This document shows, piece after piece, positions 35,034 to 44,443 of a stretch of 64,000 nucleotides of DNA (positions within the stretch are counted from its first letter, which is position 1; each line of letters opens with the position of its first letter). Source of the stretch: Pacificibacter marinus. Its GTDB lineage: Bacteria > Pseudomonadota > Alphaproteobacteria > Rhodobacterales > Rhodobacteraceae. The stretch lies in assembly GCF_018860665.1 (NCBI RefSeq), contig NZ_JAHKPK010000003.1, positions 62,001-126,000 on the forward strand. Direction: 5' to 3'. The notes beneath the pieces were generated by a model, which saw nothing but the letters and a program-made list of their open reading frames with translations, was not told the origin of the DNA and did no database searches. Made by a program: the position numbers and the translations under genes.

Positions 35034-36668
35034 CTATTCACCCGCCTTTTTAATCGGATAAACCCACATCACATCATTCTTAATCGGTGCCCCCAAGGTC
35101 AGGTCGGCTTGTTCAATCGCGGCCAAGGTCTCACGTCGCACAAGCGCATCTCGGGGGCAGACAGGGACAACGATGACATCCGCATTCTCTATCCCTGGCA
35201 ATCCTGAATAATACCACGGCGCCCCGCCTTTGAGTGGTGCAAAACCGCCCTCGATCCAAATTGAGCTGACCAAATCCGTCACAAAGACCTGCGTGAGCGA
35301 TCCAAAACCATAAGGTGCGCCGCGCAATGTTTGTGCCATATATGTGTCTAAGGGGCCTTGCCCAGAGTCCAATGTACAACGCGGCAACTCTGCGCCCTGA
35401 AACGTCATAGGCTCTGACAACGGCGCGCCATAAATGGCCAAGGCTGGCACCCGCAAGGCCATCGGTCGCGTTTCAGTGATTTGCGAGACGCGATCGGCAA
35501 ATACAAACACATCATGGGCCTTTGGCGCTGTCTTAAACAGCATGGCATAGCCCTCTTCAACCTCACCAAAATGGCGCATCGGGCTGGTGATCATGTTTTG
35601 AAACGAGGGCGCGATTAAAGCAAAGCTGACCAAAGCCAAAGCCGCGCTGGCATTGCGGGCGTCAGCGTTGAAAATAACCCGCGTGCCCCGCGTCGGGCGA
35701 TGCGCCAGCAAAAACACACATAGAAATAACAACCATTTGGGGTCGTTTCCAAAGTTTTGGTAGGTGACATAGATGAACCCAGGGGCCAAGAGCAAAAGCA
35801 CCAGCCCTGCCCGCCCTTGACGCCCTTGTCGCAACACGATGATGCTGAGTACCAGCACAAGTGTCCCGATCAAAAACCGCGGGCCATTTAGAACTTCGGC
35901 AAAATCAGCACTCGGGGCCGCACGGGTGGGAGATTGCGCGACAGTCAACAGATCGTGGATATAGGCAAGGTAGAAATCCACCCCAAATCCCCAAGCCACC
36001 ATGAGTGCCACGACACAGCCCGAAACAAGTCCAAACAGCAAAGACATCCAAGCACCGCGCAAGGCCAATGCCGCAGAAATTGGCAGCACAAAGGCGATAA
36101 AATACGTGGGTTTCAACAAGGCTAGCCCTGCCAATAGCACGCCAATGATCAGCCCATCCAAGCGCGGGCGATCTGATCCATCCTGAGCAGGCATAGCCGC
36201 CAAAAAGAGCGCAACAAACGACATGGCCCAAGCCCAGCGGTTGTAATACATCGAGGCAGATGTCGAGGCGACGTCTTCGCCGTGAACCAATGACAACACG
36301 ATCGTCATCACCACCAAACCAAAGACCCAAGCACTCATCCCGTTGAGACGAGACACGGCCACGCGCGTCACCATAGGCGCAAGCAATCCGGCAATCAAAA
36401 TCTGCGCCGCGATAAAGCTTTGACCGTAACCAAGACCAAGCGCGCTGAACAACGTGATCGGATAAAACGCTGCAATCCCCAAAGGGGTAGAAATGTCGAT
36501 ATGAGGCACCAGCCCTGCATCGATACGCAGCAAAATATCCAACAGATGCGCCACATCTGCCTCATAACGATCGACGAAGAACCCGCCTTTGGCCAAAGCC
36601 ACGCCGCCCATAACGCCGATGATCACGATCAAAAAAAGCCCATAGCGCATGCTGGAAATCTTGCTCAT
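35034..36668 (-). CDS. Polytopic membrane protein, GT-C glycosyltransferase-like
   Basis: 544 residues with about ten to twelve hydrophobic segments and a soluble C-terminal domain of about 180 residues. The first external loop contains FVDRYEADVAHLLD and GLVPHIDISTPLGIAAFYP. Acidic residues followed by a P-H-x-D-x-x-x-P-L-G pattern resemble the first loop of GT-C enzymes and GT39/GT87-like proteins, which use lipid-phosphate sugars. ALLKPTYFIAF is a further resemblance. No exact family was recognised. ATG at 36668 is chosen over GTG at 36671. It is convergent with the Tad operon. Confidence 0.6.
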   Translation of the reverse strand: MSKISSMRYGLFLIVIIGVMGGVALAKGGFFVDRYEADVAHLLDILLRIDAGLVPHIDISTPLGIAAFYPITLFSALGLGYGQSFIAAQILIAGLLAPMVTRVAVSRLNGMSAWVFGLVVMTIVLSLVHGEDVASTSASMYYNRWAWAMSFVALFLAAMPAQDGSDRPRLDGLIIGVLLAGLALLKPTYFIAFVLPISAALALRGAWMSLLFGLVSGCVVALMVAWGFGVDFYLAYIHDLLTVAQSPTRAAPSADFAEVLNGPRFLIGTLVLVLSIIVLRQGRQGRAGLVLLLLAPGFIYVTYQNFGNDPKWLLFLCVFLLAHRPTRGTRVIFNADARNASAALALVSFALIAPSFQNMITSPMRHFGEVEEGYAMLFKTAPKAHDVFVFADRVSQITETRPMALRVPALAIYGAPLSEPMTFQGAELPRCTLDSGQGPLDTYMAQTLRGAPYGFGSLTQVFVTDLVSSIWIEGGFAPLKGGAPWYYSGLPGIENADVIVVPVCPRDALVRRETLAAIEQADLTLGAPIKNDVMWVYPIKKAGE

Positions 36669-36833
36669 CACTGCCTCGTTTCATTTTTTTCAAAGATTAG
36701 GCTCAAACGCCATGGTTTGCAAAGAATTGCGCGGTAAATTCTTGGCGTGGCGCGTCAGGCTGGCTACACTGTGCTAACATCGCGGGCCGTGCGAGCATTC
36801 GCCAAAACAGCGCAGCGGAAGAGGACAAGATAG

Positions 36834-38147
36834 ATGAACATGGACGTAACCCCAAACGTGGTCGCACCGCCCCTGCCCCGCACGATTGCCGACACGGGCC
36901 TTGGCGTCGTGATGATGCGTGATATCTTGTTGAAAACGATGTTTCGCACCAATCAAGAGCAGGTGTCGAATCTGTCCAAAACCCTCTGTTTGCCGGTGAA
37001 TGTCACGCAAGAGTTGGTCGATATGGTGCGCGAGCAAGGCTTGGTCGAAGCGACTGGGACTTTGGCGGCGGGGCAAGGCTCTGAAATGGGGTTTCGTCTG
37101 TCAGATACCGGCAAAGCGCGCGCGCTTGATGCCTTATCGCAATCTGAATATTACGGCCCGATGCCGATCCCGCTTGAGGTTTACGCCGAACAAGTGAAAC
37201 GCCAATCGGTGCGCAATATGCGCATCACTCGGCAGGCTTTGACCGATGCCATGGGTCATCTGATTTTGCCCCCTGACTTGCTGGACCAACTTGGGCCGGC
37301 GGTCGGCGCAGGGCGTTCTATTTTAATGTACGGACCACCTGGCAATGGTAAGTCGTCAATCTCGAACGGTATTCGCGACGCTTTGGGTGATTTGATTTAT
37401 GTGCCCCGCGCCATCGATTATCATGGTCAGGTGATCACGGTTTATGACCCTATTATTCACACCATTCGCGAAGAAAACGAAGATGATGCCTCGCAATTGC
37501 GCCGCTCTGCCAACCGTTTTGATCGCCGCTATGTGCGCATCCAGCGCCCCACGGTGGTCACCGGTGGCGAGCTGACTCTCGACATGTTGGATCTGGTCTA
37601 CAACCCCACTGCGCGCACCTATCAAGCGCCGCTTCAGCTGAAATCCAATGGTGGTATTTTCATCGTCGACGACCTTGGTCGCCAAGAAGAGCCTCCACAA
37701 AAACTGATCAACAGATGGATTGTGCCGCTCGAGGAAAACAAAGACATCTTGGCGCTACAATCGGGTGAAAAATTCGAAGTGCCCTTTGACACTTTGGTGA
37801 TTTTCTCGACCAACTTTCACCCCAATGAAATCTTCGACAAAGCGGCTTTACGGCGGATTTTCTACAAAATCAAAATCGACGGGCCTGACCAAGAGGGCTT
37901 TTTGAAAATCTTCGCAATGATGGCGCGCAAGAAAAAGATGCCGCTGGACGAGGCCTCGCTGATCTACTTGCTGAAAGAAAAATATCCAACGATTGATAGC
38001 ATTTTCGCGAACTATCAGCCGATATTCCTGATCGATCAAATGATTGCCATCTGCGAATTCGAAGGCATGCCTTACCACATGTCGCCCGACCTGATTGACC
38101 GCGCATGGGCGAATATGTTTGTGGCCGAAAGTACGTTTGATCACTAG
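36834..38147 (+). CDS. AAA-family ATPase next to the Tad locus
   Basis: 437 residues. Walker A is MYGPPGNGKSS (near residue 163) and Walker B is GGIFIVDDLGRQE. The sensor region includes TLVIFSTNFHPNEIFDKAALRR, typical of AAA+ proteins. An N-terminal winged-helix-like domain (LSKTLCLPVNVTQELVDMVREQGL) precedes the ATPase core. Similar ATPases occur near Tad genes in Rhodobacterales, but the function is not established. AAGAGGA lies eight bases before the ATG. The hydrolase fold is clear; the cellular role is unknown. Confidence 0.78.
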   Translation: MNMDVTPNVVAPPLPRTIADTGLGVVMMRDILLKTMFRTNQEQVSNLSKTLCLPVNVTQELVDMVREQGLVEATGTLAAGQGSEMGFRLSDTGKARALDALSQSEYYGPMPIPLEVYAEQVKRQSVRNMRITRQALTDAMGHLILPPDLLDQLGPAVGAGRSILMYGPPGNGKSSISNGIRDALGDLIYVPRAIDYHGQVITVYDPIIHTIREENEDDASQLRRSANRFDRRYVRIQRPTVVTGGELTLDMLDLVYNPTARTYQAPLQLKSNGGIFIVDDLGRQEEPPQKLINRWIVPLEENKDILALQSGEKFEVPFDTLVIFSTNFHPNEIFDKAALRRIFYKIKIDGPDQEGFLKIFAMMARKKKMPLDEASLIYLLKEKYPTIDSIFANYQPIFLIDQMIAICEFEGMPYHMSPDLIDRAWANMFVAESTFDH

Positions 38148-38191
38148 GGGGATTGCAAAAAGCCTCTTCCCAACCCTGACCAATAGCGCCA

Positions 38192-38209
38192 TCCTCCCCC
38201 TCAGGAGGA
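38192..38209 (+). promoter_or_regulatory. Hairpin containing the Shine-Dalgarno site
   Basis: TCCTCC (38192-38197) pairs with GGAGGA (38204-38209) across a 6-base loop. The 3' arm is the ribosome-binding site of the gene starting at 38216, so the structure would hide it. No known riboswitch consensus is recognised. Confidence 0.55.
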
Positions 38210-38215
38210 CAAGAC

Positions 38216-39019
38216 ATGACAAAAACAGGACTGGCTGGCGTGGGCCGTATGGGCAGTGGAATGCTGACCAATATGCGCAAAGGTGGGATTGACGCGGTGG
38301 GGTTTGATATTCGCCCAGCCGGTGAATTTGGCAATCTACCGGTGACCAATGATGCCGATGCTTTTGCAAATGGGCTGACGACACTGATCACCGTTGTGCG
38401 CGATATGGTTCAGACCGATGAAGTGCTGTTCGGCCCCCAAGGCTTTGTGCTGCGCGCCACAGATTTGGAAACCATCATTGTCTCATCGACCTTATCGCCG
38501 AAATATGTGCGCGCTTTGCGGGACCGCATTCCAGATCATATCAATTTGATTGATGCGCCGATGTCGGGCGCACAAGTCGGCGCAATAGAAGGCACGCTGG
38601 CCTTTATGGTCGGCGGCGATGATGCGCCAGTTGAAGCCGCTTGGCCCTTGTTTGAAGCGATGGGCAGCAACATCCATCGTATGGGCGGGTTTGGCGATGG
38701 CATTCAAACCAAGGTGTTGAACAATCTGCTCTGTGCTTCGCATACGGTGATGACGCGGCTGATTTTGGATTGGGCCTCGGATGCCGATCTTGATCACGGT
38801 AAGCTGCTGGCGCTGGTGGAAAAAGCCACAGGGCAAAATTGGTTCGCCTCGCGTTTCGAGCAAATCGAATTTGCCCGCCAAGGCTATGAGACGGGAAACA
38901 CCGTCGCGATTTTGGAAAAAGACGTGGCTGCGGCTTTGGATGCTGCGCCTGAGGGCGCGGATACCGCCCTGCCAGAGCTGCTGAAACAGATGCTGCACAA
39001 TCTGGAACCGATGGATTAG
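38216..39019 (+). CDS. Beta-hydroxyacid dehydrogenase-like NAD(P)-dependent oxidoreductase
   Basis: 267 residues, slightly short for the family (about 290). The N-terminal Rossmann motif is GLAGVGRMGSGMLTNM, and the substrate region is DAPMSGAQVGAIEGTLAFMVGG. The catalytic lysine is in FGDGIQTKVLNNLL. Relatives include 3-hydroxyisobutyrate dehydrogenase, tartronate semialdehyde reductase and glyoxylate reductase; the substrate is not identifiable. The upstream hairpin may control translation. The downstream GNAT gene begins 35 bp later. Confidence 0.88.
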   Translation: MTKTGLAGVGRMGSGMLTNMRKGGIDAVGFDIRPAGEFGNLPVTNDADAFANGLTTLITVVRDMVQTDEVLFGPQGFVLRATDLETIIVSSTLSPKYVRALRDRIPDHINLIDAPMSGAQVGAIEGTLAFMVGGDDAPVEAAWPLFEAMGSNIHRMGGFGDGIQTKVLNNLLCASHTVMTRLILDWASDADLDHGKLLALVEKATGQNWFASRFEQIEFARQGYETGNTVAILEKDVAAALDAAPEGADTALPELLKQMLHNLEPMD

Positions 39020-39053
39020 ATCAACATGCGGCAAAACTTATGAAAGCAAAATT

Positions 39054-39590
39054 ATGCAAGTACAGGTGATCAAAGCCGCCCCCAATGACAAGCCTGATCT
39101 GTGGCTCGCACAAAGCCGAAGTTTGGCGCAGATACTTGTCGACAGTGTGGCGGCGGGGGCGGCGATTGGTTTCATGCAGCCTTTAAGTCTTGAGGCAGCA
39201 CAAGCATTTTGGCGCGACACGGTTGCGTTAAGTGTGATCCAAGGCGAACGCGATGTGCTCATAGCGGTTGAGAACAATACAGTGTTGGGTACGGTTCAAT
39301 TGGTCGGGAATATGCCGCCCAACCAACCGCATCGCGCCGAGATTGCCAAGATGATGGTTGCCCCAGAAGCGCGTCGTAAAGGCATTGGACGGGCTTTGAT
39401 GCATGCCGCCTTGCGCACAGCGAAAGGCAACGGCAAAACGCTCGTCACATTAGACACGCGCACCGGCGATGTGGCTGCACCCCTTTATGCCTCTGTCGGG
39501 TTCAAGGTCGCAGGCTCGATCCCTGATTTCGCCTATGATGCCGATGGACAGGCATTGCACGGCACCACATATATGTACTGTAAGCTGTGA
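39054..39590 (+). CDS. GNAT family N-acetyltransferase
   Basis: 178 residues. The acetyl-CoA-binding motif is AKMMVAPEARRKGIGRALMHAAL (Q/R-x-x-G-x-G/A as RRKGIG), with core strands before and after and a C-terminal strand LYASVGFKVAGSIPDF. The substrate is unknown; it could be an amine or antibiotic. It forms a two-gene unit with the preceding dehydrogenase. Confidence 0.9.
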   Translation: MQVQVIKAAPNDKPDLWLAQSRSLAQILVDSVAAGAAIGFMQPLSLEAAQAFWRDTVALSVIQGERDVLIAVENNTVLGTVQLVGNMPPNQPHRAEIAKMMVAPEARRKGIGRALMHAALRTAKGNGKTLVTLDTRTGDVAAPLYASVGFKVAGSIPDFAYDADGQALHGTTYMYCKL

Positions 39591-39613
39591 ATCGCGAGCC
39601 TTTTTAAACAGAT

Positions 39614-39652
39614 AAAAAGCCCGCGCAAGGTGCTCCTCAGCGCGGGCTTTTC
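39614..39652. terminator. Bidirectional terminator between the GNAT gene and folD
   Basis: A 12-bp perfect stem AAAAGCCCGCGC / GCGCGGGCTTTT with a 13-base loop, flanked by T runs on both strands. It serves the convergent genes. Confidence 0.9.
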
Positions 39653-39681
39653 TATGCGACTTGCGCTGGGTTTTGACGGCC

Positions 39682-40584
39682 TTAGGCTGTCAGACCTTCG
39701 GGTTCGGCCAAACCGTTGGCACGGCAGCAGGCGGTGACTGTATTGGCCAGCAGGCATGCGATGGTCATTGGACCTACACCACCGGGCACAGGCGTGATCG
39801 CGCCTGCGACCTCGGCGGCAGAAGCGTAATCAACATCGCCCACAAGACGGGTTTTGCCCGCGCCACGCTCGGGCGCGTCGATGCGGTTGATGCCCACATC
39901 GATGACCACAGCACCCGGTTTGATCCAATCGCCTTTGACCATTTCAGCACGACCCACAGCGGCGACAACGATGTCAGCGCCGCGCACGACCTCTTCGATA
40001 TTCTTGGTGCGTGAATGGGCGATAGTGACAGTGGCGCTGTCGCGCAGCAACAGTTGCGCCACGGGTTTGCCCACCAAATTGGACCGCCCGATGACCACAG
40101 CATTTTTACCAGACAAAGACCCTAGCTGATCGCGCAAGAGCATCAAACAGCCAAGCGGCGTGCAGCTGACCATAGCGCGCTGACCACTGGCCAAAAGACC
40201 CGCATTCAACACATGCAAGCCGTCGACGTCTTTGGCGGGATCAATGCGGGCGACGATATCGCGTTCGGACAGATGGTCGGGCACTGGGAACTGACACAGG
40301 ATGCCATGCACAGCAGGGTCGGCGTTCAACTGGTCAATCAGCGCGTAAAGATCAGCCTCGGAGGTGTCCGCGGGCAGTTTGTGTTCAAAAGAATTCATGC
40401 CCACTTCGATGGTCGATGTGTTTTTATTGCGCACGTAAACTTCGGACGCAGGATCGGCGCCCACAAGAATTACAGCCAAGCCAGGGGTTATGCCCTGCTC
40501 TTCTTTGAGGCGCGCCACATGGGCTGCGATTGCGCCGCGCATCGTAGCAGCAAAGGCTTTTCCGTCAATTCGGGTGGCTGTCAT
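39682..40584 (-). CDS. folD: Bifunctional methylenetetrahydrofolate dehydrogenase / cyclohydrolase
   Basis: 300 residues. It interconverts 5,10-methylene-, methenyl- and 10-formyl-tetrahydrofolate for one-carbon metabolism. The catalytic Lys54 and Tyr50 are in [12 protein letters not shown], followed by QFPVPDHL, the conserved [18 protein letters not shown] and the C-terminal [13 protein letters not shown]. The ATG overlaps the stop of the upstream chorismate mutase (4 bp), so the two are translationally coupled. Confidence 0.97.
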   Translation of the reverse strand: MTATRIDGKAFAATMRGAIAAHVARLKEEQGITPGLAVILVGADPASEVYVRNKNTSTIEVGMNSFEHKLPADTSEADLYALIDQLNADPAVHGILCQFPVPDHLSERDIVARIDPAKDVDGLHVLNAGLLASGQRAMVSCTPLGCLMLLRDQLGSLSGKNAVVIGRSNLVGKPVAQLLLRDSATVTIAHSRTKNIEEVVRGADIVVAAVGRAEMVKGDWIKPGAVVIDVGINRIDAPERGAGKTRLVGDVDYASAAEVAGAITPVPGGVGPMTIACLLANTVTACCRANGLAEPEGLTA

Positions 40585-40892
40585 TCGGTGTCTCCTTTGG
40601 ACATGGCCTGCTCTTCGCGGGCGATCATGTTATCAACCATCAAACGCCACATGTCAGCAGCAGTTTGCGCGTCGAATCCTTCGCGGGTCGCAAGCCGGCG
40701 CACGTTGTTCACAACCTCATTGACGCGATCGTCAATGCGCGCGGGCAGACCCACGGCAGGCTTGATCTCGGCGGCGCGATCGATGTGGCTTTGGCGGATC
40801 GACAGCATGCGGATCAGCTCAAGATCAATCTGATCAATCTGAGCACGCAGATCTGCCATTGTGTCGATGTCTTTTGGATTTCTAAGCGTCAT
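40581..40892 (-). CDS. Chorismate mutase (AroQ class, monofunctional)
   Basis: 103 residues from ATG at 40892 (ribosome site AGAGGA). It is an all-helical AroQ domain: [31 protein letters not shown], where the conserved arginine and lysine contact the substrate. It converts chorismate to prephenate for phenylalanine and tyrosine synthesis. It is coupled to folD; the longer upstream frame is not supported. Confidence 0.9.
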   Translation of the reverse strand: MTLRNPKDIDTMADLRAQIDQIDLELIRMLSIRQSHIDRAAEIKPAVGLPARIDDRVNEVVNNVRRLATREGFDAQTAADMWRLMVDNMIAREEQAMSKGDTE

Positions 40893-41020
40893 ATCAGGTC
40901 CTCTTATCCGCGCTTTATCATGTGGGAGGTCTTGAGGAAAGAGGCCGCATGGCCGCGGCCAAAATCGCGACGCTTCACCCGCCAGTGCAGATTGATGATG
41001 TTTTGCCCTAAGCGACTCAT

Positions 41021-41050
41021 AAAAAAACCGCACCCTAAGGCACGGTTTTT
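41021..41050 (-). terminator. Rho-independent terminator after ftsH
   Basis: AAAAACCG (41023-41030) with CGGTTTTT (41043-41050). On the minus strand a run of seven T residues follows. It lies directly after the ftsH stop. Confidence 0.75.
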
Positions 41051-41071
41051 AAATTCATATAGTGACACAGA

Positions 41072-43006
41072 TTACTCTGGTGTCCCCGCATCAGAGGCAT
41101 CCGTATCTGGCGTCTCTGATTTCGGCGCGTCCAGTTTACGTTTACGCGTTTTAGGCACGGCCATCAAAGAGGGCTTGTCTTTGTCGGTCTCATCGTCCGC
41201 GTTTTCATCCACGTGAGGTGATTCACCTTTCATCACGCGTTTGATCTCGTCGCCAGTGAGGGTCTCATATTCAAGCAAGCCTTGCGCCAGACGTTCAAAT
41301 TCTTCGCTGTTTTCTTCGAGAATTTGATAGGCACGCTCATAGCCCGCTTGGATAAAGTTTTTGACTTCTTCCTCGACCATTTCTTTGGTCGCAGCTGACA
41401 TTGAAAACCCGCCAGCGCCGCCGCTGTAGCCTTCATGCGCTTCGGTGTAATCGATATTGCCGACCTTGTCTGACATGCCCCAGCGCAAGATCATCGCACG
41501 CGCCAAGCCAGACGCCTGTTGAATGTCGCCTGCGGGACCGTTGGACACTTGGTCCGCACCGTATTTGATGATTTCAGCCGCTTTGCCCGCCATGGTCATC
41601 GCCAAGCGTTGATGGCACTCGTCTTTGAACATGTTCAAGCGATCCATTTCAGGCAGGCTCATCACCATCCCCAAAGCAGAGCCGCGTGGAATAATCGTCG
41701 CTTTGTAGACAGGATCACATTTCGGCAAGATGATGCCAACAATGGCGTGGCCCGCTTCGTGGTAAGCCGTCATTTCTTTTTGCTCAGGCGTCATAACCAT
41801 AGAGCGACGTTCCGCGCCCATCATGACCTTGTCTTTGGCAGATTCAAAATCGACCATAGTGACAACATTGCGTCCGATACGCGCGGCCATCAAAGCGGCC
41901 TCGTTCACAAGATTGGCCAGATCGGCACCCGAAAACCCCGGTGTACCACGCGCGATGATGCGCAGATCAACCGCAGGTCCAAGAGGGATTTTACGCGCAT
42001 GCACGCCCAAAATTTTCTCGCGACCTTTGATGTCTGGGTTTGGCACGGTGACTTGGCGGTCAAAACGACCCGGGCGCAGCAAGGCAGGGTCAAGAACGTC
42101 ACGACGGTTGGTCGCAGCCACGATGATCACGCCTTCATTGGCTTCAAAGCCATCCATCTCAACCAGCAATTGGTTAAGCGTTTGCTCACGTTCGTCATTG
42201 CCGCCACCATGGCCAGCCCCACGGGCACGGCCCACGGCGTCGATTTCATCGATAAAGACGATACATGGCGCGTTTTTCTTGGCTTGTTCGAACATATCGC
42301 GCACACGAGAGGCACCGACACCGACGAACATCTCAACAAAGTCAGAGCCTGAGATGGTAAAGAATGGCACGCCAGCTTCGCCCGCAATCGCACGCGCCAG
42401 CAAGGTTTTACCAGTACCGGGAGGGCCAACAAGCAAAGCGCCTTTTGGAATTTTACCGCCAAGGCGTGAATATTTTTGCGGATTGCGCAGGAATTCGACG
42501 ATCTCTTCCAGCTCTTCTTTGGCCTCGTCGATGCCGGCGACATCATCAAATGTCACGCGTCCGGCTTTTTCGGTCAAAAGCTTGGCTTTCGATTTGCCAA
42601 AGCCCATCGCCCCGCCTTTACCGCCGCCTTGCATGCGGTTCATGAAGAAAATCCAAACACCGATGATCAAGATGAAAGGCAAAAAGGTGATCAACAAAGA
42701 TGTCAGACCGCTTTGCTTTTGCGCCTTGCCTTTGACGTTCACGCCCTTGTCGACCAAGGTGCGCGCCAAATCGTCATCGCCTGGGTTGATGACATAAAAG
42801 TCCGAGCCATCCGACAGGGTGTAATTGACCTTCTCGCCATTGATATAGGCCGAGGTGACAGTACCAGAATCAACACTGGACATAAATTCGGAATAATTGG
42901 TTTCATTCGTCGCCAAAGATGATTGACTGCCACCGATGACGTTGAACAACGCCACCACCAGCATCAACAGCACCAGCCAAAAAGCGAGATTTCGTGCATT
43001 ACCCAA
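41072..43006 (-). CDS. ftsH: ATP-dependent zinc metalloprotease FtsH
   Basis: 644 residues, the standard FtsH length, if translation starts at TTG 43006 (ribosome site GAGGAG, 7 bases). The upstream ATG frame would add a non-conserved, charged 23-residue extension. Two membrane helices (about residues 8-25 and 100-122) flank a periplasmic domain. The AAA domain has Walker A GPPGTGK near 194-200 and the SRH region. The zinc protease site HEAGH is at 416-420. It degrades damaged membrane proteins and regulatory proteins such as LpxC. It follows tilS by 79 bp. Confidence 0.95.
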   Translation of the reverse strand: MGNARNLAFWLVLLMLVVALFNVIGGSQSSLATNETNYSEFMSSVDSGTVTSAYINGEKVNYTLSDGSDFYVINPGDDDLARTLVDKGVNVKGKAQKQSGLTSLLITFLPFILIIGVWIFFMNRMQGGGKGGAMGFGKSKAKLLTEKAGRVTFDDVAGIDEAKEELEEIVEFLRNPQKYSRLGGKIPKGALLVGPPGTGKTLLARAIAGEAGVPFFTISGSDFVEMFVGVGASRVRDMFEQAKKNAPCIVFIDEIDAVGRARGAGHGGGNDEREQTLNQLLVEMDGFEANEGVIIVAATNRRDVLDPALLRPGRFDRQVTVPNPDIKGREKILGVHARKIPLGPAVDLRIIARGTPGFSGADLANLVNEAALMAARIGRNVVTMVDFESAKDKVMMGAERRSMVMTPEQKEMTAYHEAGHAIVGIILPKCDPVYKATIIPRGSALGMVMSLPEMDRLNMFKDECHQRLAMTMAGKAAEIIKYGADQVSNGPAGDIQQASGLARAMILRWGMSDKVGNIDYTEAHEGYSGGAGGFSMSAATKEMVEEEVKNFIQAGYERAYQILEENSEEFERLAQGLLEYETLTGDEIKRVMKGESPHVDENADDETDKDKPSLMAVPKTRKRKLDAPKSETPDTDASDAGTPE

Positions 43007-43085
43007 AACAGGTCTCCTCGAAAATTCAGACTCAGCGCGGAGGCGCTGAGCGGTTTCCCTTAAAATAGGGATCAATGGGGTAAGT

Positions 43086-44369
43086 TCAATGCGATAAAAG
43101 CGATGTAAACGCGTGACCGCGTGGATGGATCAATTTTGCATGGATAGATTGAGCGGCAACCCCCACCGGAACGCTTGGATCAGCCAAGGGAGCAGCAATC
43201 AAATCATCGCCTGAAAACACCGCAGGCGTGGACTTTAAGCTCTCTCTGGGCGCTCCCCCCTCTACGCGCGCCCCTAGTTTTTGCAAACCGTCTTCGCCCA
43301 AAGCCCGTACGATCAAACCATCTGATTTGTCGCAGGTTATCTGCCAGCGATTGTCCCAAATCCCGTTTGGAATGCTCACTTCGTCTTGCACAGCCGAAAA
43401 TTCACGACACAGGCGCAAGGATTGCGCGTCTCCGATCAAGCGCACCCCGTGCAGAGTCGCATGTTGACCGCGAAGCATCGCAGACATGAATTCTTGTAAT
43501 TTCAACCCGCGCGGCCCGTAATCGGCGGATGAAATCCACTTGAGCGCATGAGAAACAAGGCGGCGATTGATCTCGGGGGCGCCTTGGGAAAAGCCTTTGC
43601 GATCAATGATCAAATCGCCATTGTCTTCAACCATGCAATCAATCGCATGATCATGGGTCGTCACATCCAGCACTGAACGCACTTGCGACAGGTGATCCAT
43701 CACCCGCCCCACCACATGAGAATCGATGCCCAAATCCGTCAGCGCCGCCATGGCTTTGCGCGCTTTTACACGGTCGTAGGTTTCGTCATCATTGCTGGGA
43801 TCATCAATCCAAGGTTGGCGCAGATCGCGCAAGTACTGGCGCAGCTCACACCGTTCTTGCATCAGCAAAGGTCGCACCCATGTGATCCCGTCCGCTTGCC
43901 TGCGCCGTTGCATTCCCGTCAGCCCATCAATGCCAGACGCCCGCGCCAAACGCATGAAAAAGGTCTCTGCCTGATCATCGGCAGTGTGCCCCAGTGCGAT
44001 GGTATCAATATCGTTGTCCTTGGCCCAATCCGCCATCAAACCGTAGCGCGCACGGCGGGCAGCGTCCTGCAGATTGCCTGCGCCACTCCAATCGGTCCAG
44101 TTCAATGTACTGTGTTTGATTTTCAGGCTTTCACAGGTCTCAGCCACAAATTCCGCTTCGCGTGCGGCATCCGCGCGCAAGCCGTGATTGACCGTGACAG
44201 CAGACAGGCGCACCCGCTGCTCTTGGCCCCAATCGGCCATCAAGCGCAGCAAAGCCATGGAATCCCCGCCGCCGGACACAGCAATACCGACATGGTTGGG
44301 TTTCTCGAAAGTGAAAGCGGAGGCAAAAAAATGTTTCAGCATCGCGCTGTGGGTGTCTGTCTGAACCAT
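43086..44369 (-). CDS. tilS: tRNA(Ile)-lysidine synthetase
   Basis: 427 residues from ATG at 44369 (TTG at 44384 is possible). The PP-loop SGGGDSM (residues 32-38) binds [23 protein letters not shown] is the catalytic C-helix region, and a TilS substrate-binding C-terminal domain follows. It converts C34 of the tRNA(Ile2) CAU anticodon to lysidine, which is essential for reading AUA. It sits between cpoB and ftsH, a conserved order. No ribosome site is obvious. Confidence 0.93.
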   Translation of the reverse strand: MVQTDTHSAMLKHFFASAFTFEKPNHVGIAVSGGGDSMALLRLMADWGQEQRVRLSAVTVNHGLRADAAREAEFVAETCESLKIKHSTLNWTDWSGAGNLQDAARRARYGLMADWAKDNDIDTIALGHTADDQAETFFMRLARASGIDGLTGMQRRRQADGITWVRPLLMQERCELRQYLRDLRQPWIDDPSNDDETYDRVKARKAMAALTDLGIDSHVVGRVMDHLSQVRSVLDVTTHDHAIDCMVEDNGDLIIDRKGFSQGAPEINRRLVSHALKWISSADYGPRGLKLQEFMSAMLRGQHATLHGVRLIGDAQSLRLCREFSAVQDEVSIPNGIWDNRWQITCDKSDGLIVRALGEDGLQKLGARVEGGAPRESLKSTPAVFSGDDLIAAPLADPSVPVGVAAQSIHAKLIHPRGHAFTSLLSH

Positions 44370-44443
44370 AATAACGTTATGCAATCACATCAATAAAATG
44401 ACCAAGCGGCGCACCGCATGGTCCAATACTTAAAAGCATGTAT

